Source: Apus apus
Taxonomy: Eukaryota > Chordata > Aves > Apodiformes > Apodidae
Assembly (NCBI RefSeq): GCF_020740795.1
Contig: NC_067286.1
Location: forward strand, 491,990-555,989
Direction: 5' to 3'
DNA length: 64,000 bases
Part shown: piece after piece, positions 57,401-64,000 of the stretch
Layout of the letters: each line of letters opens with the position of its first letter
Numbering within the stretch: the first letter of the stretch is position 1
Made by a program: the position numbers and the translations under genes
Notes under the pieces: generated by a model
The model's input: only the letters and a program-made list of their open reading frames with translations
The model's database searches: none
What the model was told of the DNA's origin: nothing

Positions 57401-60400
57401 GCATGGGTGTTGAGCCTTTTTGCTTCCTGAAAGACAGTACAGACCACGGGCTGGTTAAAGGTGTAAAAGCTGGCTTCTCAAACCTGTCCCCCGTGTTCCC
57501 TCATTCCGTGATTCCACGTGGTACTAAGGGAAGTTTTTGCTCTAATGCATTTTCTTTTTTTGTGCTGCTAACACCTGCAGATGTAAAAAAGAAGTTATAT
57601 TTTTAAATGTGGATTTACTTAGAGTAGTCACATTAGCTTCATTCCCTCATTCTTCTTTGCTGTCTTGAGTGTGGTTTGGTTGCAAGATTATGGGTGGGTC
57701 AGAATAGTCAGTTAATACTGTAACTGTATCTTACATAATTGTTATTTTCTGGCAATCAGTGTAGCCATTTAAAACATGACATTTTCAGTTTTACTTTGAT
57801 AGGCCTTTTAGCCTGCACTTAGTTTTCAGCTTTTTGAGACTATAGGTTCTTGGAGGAGAAAGGAAGAAGTGGGGGGCAGATCTTAGATCTGAGACTGTGC
57901 AGTAAATCGGAGCAAAACTGCTGAAAGCTCTGATGACCTTTTCTTCCCATGGTGGAGAAGGTCTGTTCCCTATAGACAACTGCTCTTCCAGGTGAGGTGC
58001 AGCCACATTGCTGCTCTGCTCAAAGTCTGCATGACCTCTCTGAGTGGTCTGGGACGTTTCCTATGGCTGCAAGAGTGTGAAATTATTTACAAAACACTTT
58101 CATGCCCAAGGTCTTATAAAACTACCAAATATATAACTTTTTATCCCATTCTGCTCTCACAGCCTCAGAGGAAGAAGCTGGGAGACAAAGCAGCTGCTGT
58201 GTTTCTTACCTCTGACCCCTTGTTTGCAGGGAAAGAAGACCTGGAAGCTGCCTTACAGAAGTGGGATGAGAGTGCTGAGTGCCATCAGTGGTGGGTGACT
58301 TTTCACTTCTTGCTTTTAAGAAGCATCAAAAAAGGACTCAGAGATTGCTGTGAGCTGAGCTGCATTTAAAAACATTTTTAAAAACCCCCAACAATCAGCT
58401 TTGGTTAATTGGCATATTAAAAAGCAGCCAGAAGCTGAGGAGCTGCTGTGTGCCTGGCAGGAGGCTGCGGGGGTCCCGGCTCCCCTGGCACTGCCTGTGC
58501 AGACCCTGGGAAGGGGCAGATTGGAGCCCCCTGGTCTGTGCTGGGTGTAGCTGGGCTGCCAAAGGATCTCACACAGAGAACTAGCAGAAAGCTAGTTCCT
58601 GGCTGGGAGAGCTCAGCCTGGTCAGCTTTATTTTCTTAATGTTTCTTGATTCTCTTTGACGAGTCCTGTGTTTCCTTTGGCCCCTTCCCAGCCCCTGGAG
58701 CCCTGTGGCCTGTGTCCTGCACAGCCCAGCTCACAGCCAGCTGCACACTGTGGGGGCAGAGCCTCAGGAGCCACATATTAAAGATGAATGAGGTTTTTCC
58801 TGTGTGTTCCTCCAACATTCTTGGGTTCACTGTGGGTTTTCACTCATATTGACATTTCAATAATGCTCCCTGGTGCAGAGATGCCTTGTGCCAGGAGGGG
58901 ATGTATTTGTCTCAATCAGCCAGGCCTGTGAGCTTAGTGCTGTGCCAATGTTCTTGTATTAATCTTAATTCTGGAGTGAGGAGAAACATCATTCTCCCCA
59001 GACAACCTTTTATAGGCTTCTGGAGAGTGTCTGCTGGCCTGGAACTGCTCAGGGCACTGCTGGGCACTCTGCAGAGCACTCTGGCTCTGACATGACATGA
59101 GACAGCAGCATGTGGCTCTGAGGGCCACACCGGGGATGGGGCTGGGGGGGCTGAGCTGGGAGGGGCTGCCCAGTCAAGCCCACCTGTGTGTGGTGGGAGG
59201 AAAATGTGTCAGTAGAAAGCTCTGACAAGAGCTGCTCTGCAGCTCTTGTCACCGGGGTTGGTGCAGGTGGCACCTTCCTTGGCAGCACTCGTGGTCCCTG
59301 CAGTCTCTTCTGATGGTTGGAACATCTTCCCCAGGTACCTCCAGGCTCTTTGCTCTTGGGAGGACAGCTGAAACTGTCTTCTGAATAAAACCAGAGCTTT
59401 AAATAGCTGTGAGGTCACTCAATGAAAATGGTTTGTTCTACCCCAAAAATACCACTGGTATCTTCATGCTCCCCTGGGATGAGTACATCTCACTCTCCAG
59501 AGGGAACACGTGGCCCATTCCTGCCACCTCCCAAGGCAGGCTGGAGATCTTCAGCAGATAACACTGACACAAAAATACAACAAAACTGAAGACACATTTT
59601 GTCCCAGCTGAGGGAGCCAATGAAGATTTCAACTGGTTTAGGATGCAGGGGGACAGAGAAGGGGCTGTTTCAGCCCATGTTTTCTGTGGCAGACATTGGA
59701 ATTTTGACTGAAATCACCAATGATGATGGCTTCAACCATGTGCCTGGGTGAATTCCTGACAAGCTAACATGGAACTTGGCAGGATTTGCCAGGTCTCCTG
59801 GGAACCTGAACGTGTTCATAGGGTTGTGCATTAAGTGTGGAACAGAGCACTGATCCAGAGAAGTGTTTGGTTTCTAGTGTTTAAGGAATCAAGAACCCAG
59901 AGTTGGGAGGGACCTGCAGAAAGTCATCTCATCTCTTGCAGTGGTGTGTGCCAGGTGTGCCAGAACTGTCCCTGAGCCCCAGAGACTTCCAGTGATGGAG
60001 CCTGGCCAGTCCCCTTCTCTTTCCTTTCTCCTGTCTTATCAAGTACTGTATTTAATTGCATAGATACCTTATATATTAAAAGTAATATCTATATGAATTA
60101 TATACATAGCTCTATGGGTTTTTCCTGCTCTCAGCCTCAGCTTTGCTTTTACTTCTGTCCTCTCCAGACATGGGAAGAAAGTTGATTGTGAGGAGCTGTT
60201 TGTAAGAGAATCCATTAGTTGTTGTATTCATCCAGTCTTTTGAAGGAAGGCAGACCTGCCTGGCTCAGCCTGGTGCTGAGATGGTGCTCTGCAAACCTCC
60301 CAGGCTCCCCTGCCTTGTGGACTCTCTCCAGCTCATCCTTTTTTCTTTTTTTTTTTTTTTTAATTTATTACTCAAAAATTGTATATGGTCCTTTAGCTGA

Positions 60401-63400
60401 GGCTTCCAAGGACAGAATCATGTTATTGCCTTGAGCAGCTTCTGATCTACTGTAACTTTTAAATTTGATTTTCCTTTGTGACCCCCTCCCATTAATTGGT
60501 GAGTTTTCTAGCATATGCTGCTCTGCAGCCTCTTTAAATTTAATCTCCACTATATTACCCAGTTTAATGGAGTTATTTAACAGCATCAATGTTGCTGGGA
60601 CTTTTTTTGCTACTCTTCCAGTGTCTGTTTGTTCATGGTCATTTTCAAAGGACAGTTAATCATGGAAAAACTGGGGCAAAGGAGACTTGGGTAATTCATT
60701 CACTTTAAAACAAAGTCACAGAGCACCACCTTTCTGGTGGGTACTTCTCAAAACAGATCAGACAGATTTCCAGCAATGAACCTCCCATGTTTGCCCTTCA
60801 GTGAACTGCACATCAGCTCCACACCAGTTCCAGCTATTCCATGTTCCCTGTGTTTGCTTCCATGAATGTCACAAAAAGGGTGCTACTGCTCCTAAAACAG
60901 AGTATACACCAGGCTGTGTTTTGGTCCCTGTTTGTGCCTCTGAAAGCAGGAGATCTAGGTTACTTGGACATTCCTGTCTCTCACTGGAAGCTCCTCCACT
61001 TTTCCATCTGTTGGAGAGACACTGAGGTGCATGAACCACCACTGGTTCATCAGCAGTGGCTGGTGCTGGACACAGGAATTAAAGACAACCCCAAGTGTCT
61101 GAGCAAGTTTTCTGGAATTGGTTTGGAGTGAGTGTCTGAATCCATCCTGAGAATCCAAGGGTTGCACTTCTCTGAGTATTTTCTCAAATTAAAACCATGA
61201 AGTTGTTTTCATGGACAATAGTGAAGACCTTCATTCAAATATCTGGGAATTTTATGGCTTGGCAAAGGGATAGTGTTCATCCTGCTATATCCATGGCCAG
61301 GCTGTTAAAAATGTGGTGCTGATGTTCCTTGACAGCTGCAGTGGCAGCACGTGAGGGGTGGGTGGTGGTTGGTGGGAGAATCAGACTGGACTAGCTCTGT
61401 GTCCCATGGGGTTTATTCCTGCTTGGAAGGGGCTGGTTGGGCTTTCCCTGGGGAAGGATGAGGAGGTGTAAAGAGAGGCTATGCAGAGTTTTAACTTCTG
61501 TTTTAAAGAGCCAGGGAGCTGCCCCATTTTGTTGCAAATTTTAAACTTGCCTTGAGTCACCCAGACACATGTCATGCCTGCCCACCTATTCAGGAGCCTG
61601 AACAGCTGTAGGAGCCAGAGTGTGGCAGTTGCTGTGCTTCAGGCAGGGCTGCAGAGGACATGATTTATTGCCTAGGAATATTTTATCTTGTGGTCTCCAA
61701 AAATAAGCCTTCTGTTGGCTTGTATTTCTAAACCCTAGTTGTGGTGTGGTGAGGGATGTTTGGGGCAGGCTGATGTTTGTTGTGAGACAAACTGGGGAGG
61801 ATCACAGAACACTGAGTGTCCTCATCTGCCAGTGGCAGGTTGTGGCAGTGCAGCTGTGGCCTTGTTCAGCTGGAGGAAAAGGGTTTTACCCAGTTCAGGG
61901 GGAAACTTTTCCATTCTCTTGAAAAATAAGAATTTTTGGAACTGAACCAGAGTTTTTCACAAGAAAATTAACATGTGAAAGGCACGAGGTTTAATGACAA
62001 GATGGTAAATATTCAGGAGACACAACTTGTTGGTGTTGTGACTTACACATAGGAAATTCAGTGAGGTGTGAAATGGTTTGTGGGGTTTTTTTTGTGACAC
62101 TGGAGGAAGTGGAGTGTGAAGCTTTCTTCTTTTCAGCTTTATTTCTTGAAAGAATGAGACTTGTGTTCCATCTGTTCCACCTGCCATTTCTGAGCCAAGC
62201 TCTGAGAGAGGGAACCCTCTTCCATTCCCACCCCTGCCCCCTGCACGGGATGGCAGAGATCAAGGACAGAACCCCTGTGACTGATTCCCATTGCACTGCT
62301 CTCCCATCTGATGATTCTTGGGAAGCAGTGCAGGGAGGGAGGGGGTTTGAACATCTGTGGTGTGGGGAGGTGAGGTGGGAAGGTGCAAACCCATGGGTAA
62401 TTAACCTTCCTTGGCTTTCCCAGCTCAGGCAGTAACAAACCTTGCTGGGTACTGTGCTGCTCAGGGTCAAAAGTCACCATCTTTTGCTAGATGAAACTGA
62501 ATGGCTTTGCACTTGTAAGACTGAAAATGTGTTGTTTCCTTCCCCACGTTTGGTGGCTGTGCTGGGCTGCAGGATCTAGGTAGGTTATCCATGTCCCCCC
62601 TGGAAGTAGAGAGTGGGAAGAGGGTAGAGAGTAGAGCTGGTGCTGCCTGGGGAGGACGCTGCGCCCTGTAGAGCTTGCCCTAGGCCTGCTGTCCCTGCTG
62701 CAGTGATTGCTCCTCCTTGCTCTGTGCTCTGACACAGTCCTGGTGCTCAGGGAAGATGTTCAGGGTGTAGAAGCTCCTGCCCTATGGAGCAGGAAGGCTG
62801 TCCAGCCAGCAGGGCAGGGGCTGCTTGTGTCCCCTCCCGACCCACCAGCGCCCTTCTTGCGCACCGCGTACTTCTCAACCCTGTGAAGGATGTGCAGCGT
62901 TCCTTGTGTTCCCTAGGAAGCTGTGAAGCTTCAATGCACTTGTGTCCCTTCCTGCTGAAGATGCCCCCAGTGTCAAGGTGCACGCAGAGCTTGGTCTGAT
63001 GCCAGCCCCTCTGTGCAGGTATGCTGTGCTGTGCGGGCAGCTGGCGGAACACGAGAGCATCCAGAAGCGCATCCAGACCGGGTACGTTTTTAAGGTGAGT
63101 CCCAAGGACCTGCTGGGTTTTGGGGTAAGTACTGAGCAGGGCTTGTTGCTCCAGGAGGAGGTCAGGAAAATGGGCTCCAGCTCTCGTTAGGGGAGCGGCA
63201 GGTCTGAAGGAGATGCTGTGAGTGGGGGGTGTGGGCTGGGGAGGGTGACTCCAGCACCCTGGGATGGGGGGGCTGCTCTGGCTCTGCGCTGGGTGTGCTG
63301 GGGTATCAGAAAGAGAGGAACAAAGAGGAAAGGTTTGCACAGAAACCTGTGTATGTGATGAGACTGAGAACTTGCAACGTGAAATTACCATGGTGATAAG

Positions 63401-63958
63401 ACAGAGCACCAGCCCTTCCTCAGGGACTGCCCTGTGCCTGCAGCCTTGGGAATGCAAATCCTCAGAGGACTGAATCTGCCTCAGGCTCCTGACCTTGCCT
63501 TCCATCCCCAGCTGGGGTGTTATGGCTCTGAGTGCACCTCAGCAGTTGCTGTCTGGTGCTGTGTCATTATCACCTCCTTAGTACTGATGTGACCAGGAAG
63601 TTGGTTATGTCCAAGCTCTGAGAAGGTGGCAGCATAAAAGGAGGGGCAGCCTCGTGTTTGTGCGTGTGAGAATTCCTGTCTCTGGGGCTGGTAAAGTGCT
63701 GGGTTTCTGTGTTCACTTACACCATTTTAAGAAAATGTAGAATCTTTGTAGCTGTAATTTTACTGGTCACTGACACATTGTGGGTTTCTTCCCTCTTTCC
63801 ACATGAGCTCCCCTGCTCCTGTGGATATTGTGTTTGCTCATAACAACAATGTCAGGTGTGTTGGGGATGATTTTCCACAGGAACACGTCGATAAAGCGAT
63901 TGAGCTGAAACCAGAGGATCCAAAGTCTCACTATCTGCTGGGCAGGTGGTGTTACGAG
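48413..63958 (+). CDS. RMDN3: Regulator of microtubule dynamics protein 3 (PTPIP51), 5' part
   Basis: Coding exons in the window: 48413-48581, 50762-50957, 51528-51674, 56478-56745, 57252-57354, 58230-58290, 63019-63094, 63881-63958. They give 366 codons; the 3' exons lie beyond the window. An N-terminal membrane anchor spans about residues 11-33 and is followed by an Arg-rich stop. A coiled coil covers about 80-121. The FFAT-like motif IYFTASS (152-158), after an RRSDST-type 14-3-3-like region, is the site by which RMDN3 binds VAP proteins. TPR-like helices begin in exon 4 ([13 protein letters not shown]). The family protein sits in the outer mitochondrial membrane and tethers it to the ER, with a lipid-transfer TPR domain. 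ATG 48,413 matches the family start. A possible extra 54-base exon lies in intron 1. Confidence 0.93.
49190..49243 (+). other. RMDN3: Candidate cassette exon in RMDN3 intron 1
   Basis: A strong pyrimidine tract ending CTGCTCCCTCAG is followed by 54 bases with no stop in the RMDN3 phase, then donor GTAGGTGG. It would add 18 residues ([18 protein letters not shown]) between the membrane anchor and the coiled coil without changing the frame. In mammals this linker is longer than exons 1 and 2 alone would give here. Not proven. Confidence 0.35.
49905..49936 (+). repeat. Tetranucleotide microsatellite (GCTT)n
   Basis: Five to six perfect GCTT units in RMDN3 intron 1. Confidence 0.85.
50408..50682 (-). 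mobile_element. CR1 LINE, 3' end fragment
   Basis: Antisense CR1 3' end from ATCATGGAATCCCAGACTGG to a TTTTAATCCATTCCCC block. It ends only about 80 bases before RMDN3 exon 2. Confidence 0.9.
52330..52386 (+). mobile_element. CR1 LINE, extreme 3' tail
   Basis: The TTGGACTTGATGATCTTCAA and GGTCTTTTCCAACCTAAGTG blocks ending GATTCTGTGG are the last bases of a sense CR1 copy in RMDN3 intron 3. Confidence 0.8.
52590..52800 (-). mobile_element. CR1-family LINE fragment, divergent subfamily
   Basis: Antisense element starting GATAGAATAATGGAATTTGG with CAGGGATGGTGACTCCACC and CCTAATACCCAGCCTGAACC blocks, in RMDN3 intron 3. Confidence 0.8.
54375..54805 (+). mobile_element. CR1-family LINE 3' fragment, older subfamily
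   Basis: Sense element with CTGGAGAAGAGAAGGCTCAG, AAGAAGATGGAGACTCCC and GGGGAATAATCTCCCAAGGG blocks and a CTTCCACCCTGGCATTCTGT end. It shares its distinctive blocks with the antisense copy at 27,718-28,030. Confidence 0.8.
55905..56185 (-). mobile_element. CR1 LINE, 3' end fragment
   Basis: Antisense CR1 3' end from ATGGAACCACAGAATGATTT to an ACCATTCCCCCTTGTCCC block, about 300 bases before RMDN3 exon 4. Confidence 0.9.
58291..63018 (+). other. RMDN3: RMDN3 intron 6
   Basis: A 4.7-kb intron. It includes an AT-rich section (about 60,050-60,110) and a poly-T run (about 60,342-60,362). No exon or structured RNA was recognised. Confidence 0.6.
59885..60010 (-). mobile_element. Possible old LINE/CR1-type tail
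   Basis: A CCCAGAGTTGGGAGGGACCT-like start followed by CAGAAAGTCATCTCATCTC resembles the reverse complement of old CR1 tails, but is strongly diverged. Confidence 0.3.
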
Positions 63959-64000
63959 GTACAATCATTTATTACTCCTTATTGCTGTTTTCTTCCTCCT

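Overview
The window is vertebrate nuclear DNA, almost certainly from a bird. Genes have short coding exons with GT-AG introns and GC-rich first exons. Both strands carry many truncated CR1 LINE copies, the typical avian retroposon. The right-hand two thirds matches, inverted, the human 15q15.1 order RMDN3-GCHFR-DNAJC17 with C15orf62 nested in DNAJC17. No prokaryotic features, CRISPR arrays or tRNA/rRNA genes were seen.

Layout. (1) 1-5,090: mostly non-coding, with a possible 3' end of an upstream plus-strand transcript, a CR1 copy and simple repeats. (2) 5,090-16,524, plus strand: a complete ten-coding-exon gene for a 684-residue type II membrane protein of glycoside hydrolase family 31, close to SITS-binding protein and MYORG. 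Both catalytic carboxylates look replaced. (3) 17,650-22,620: an accessory island holding a RING-finger/SR-rich gene (minus strand) with an expanding pentapeptide repeat. It is flanked by two degenerate RING copies in inverted orientation, and a CR1 ORF2 remnant lies beside it. (4) 22,740-38,800, plus strand: complete DNAJC17 (11 exons, 311 residues), with a single-exon C15orf62 orthologue antisense in its 6.8-kb last intron. (5) 39,069-45,714, minus strand: complete GCHFR (3 exons, 84 residues), tail to tail with DNAJC17. (6) 45,715-48,412: a shared upstream region between GCHFR and RMDN3, with two minisatellites and a perfect CRE. (7) 48,413 to the window end, plus strand: the first eight exons of RMDN3; the gene continues outside the window.

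The conserved genes do unrelated jobs: J-domain/RRM protein linked to splicing, feedback control of tetrahydrobiopterin synthesis, ER-mitochondria tethering and a BORG-like small protein. They are linked by ancient synteny, not by a pathway. The most unusual parts are the RING island, the apparently catalytically dead GH31 protein, the absence of ZFYVE19 from its usual place beside DNAJC17, and the repeat-rich region upstream of RMDN3. Exon borders were read by eye from splice sites, reading phase and remembered family sequence; no alignment or search was run.
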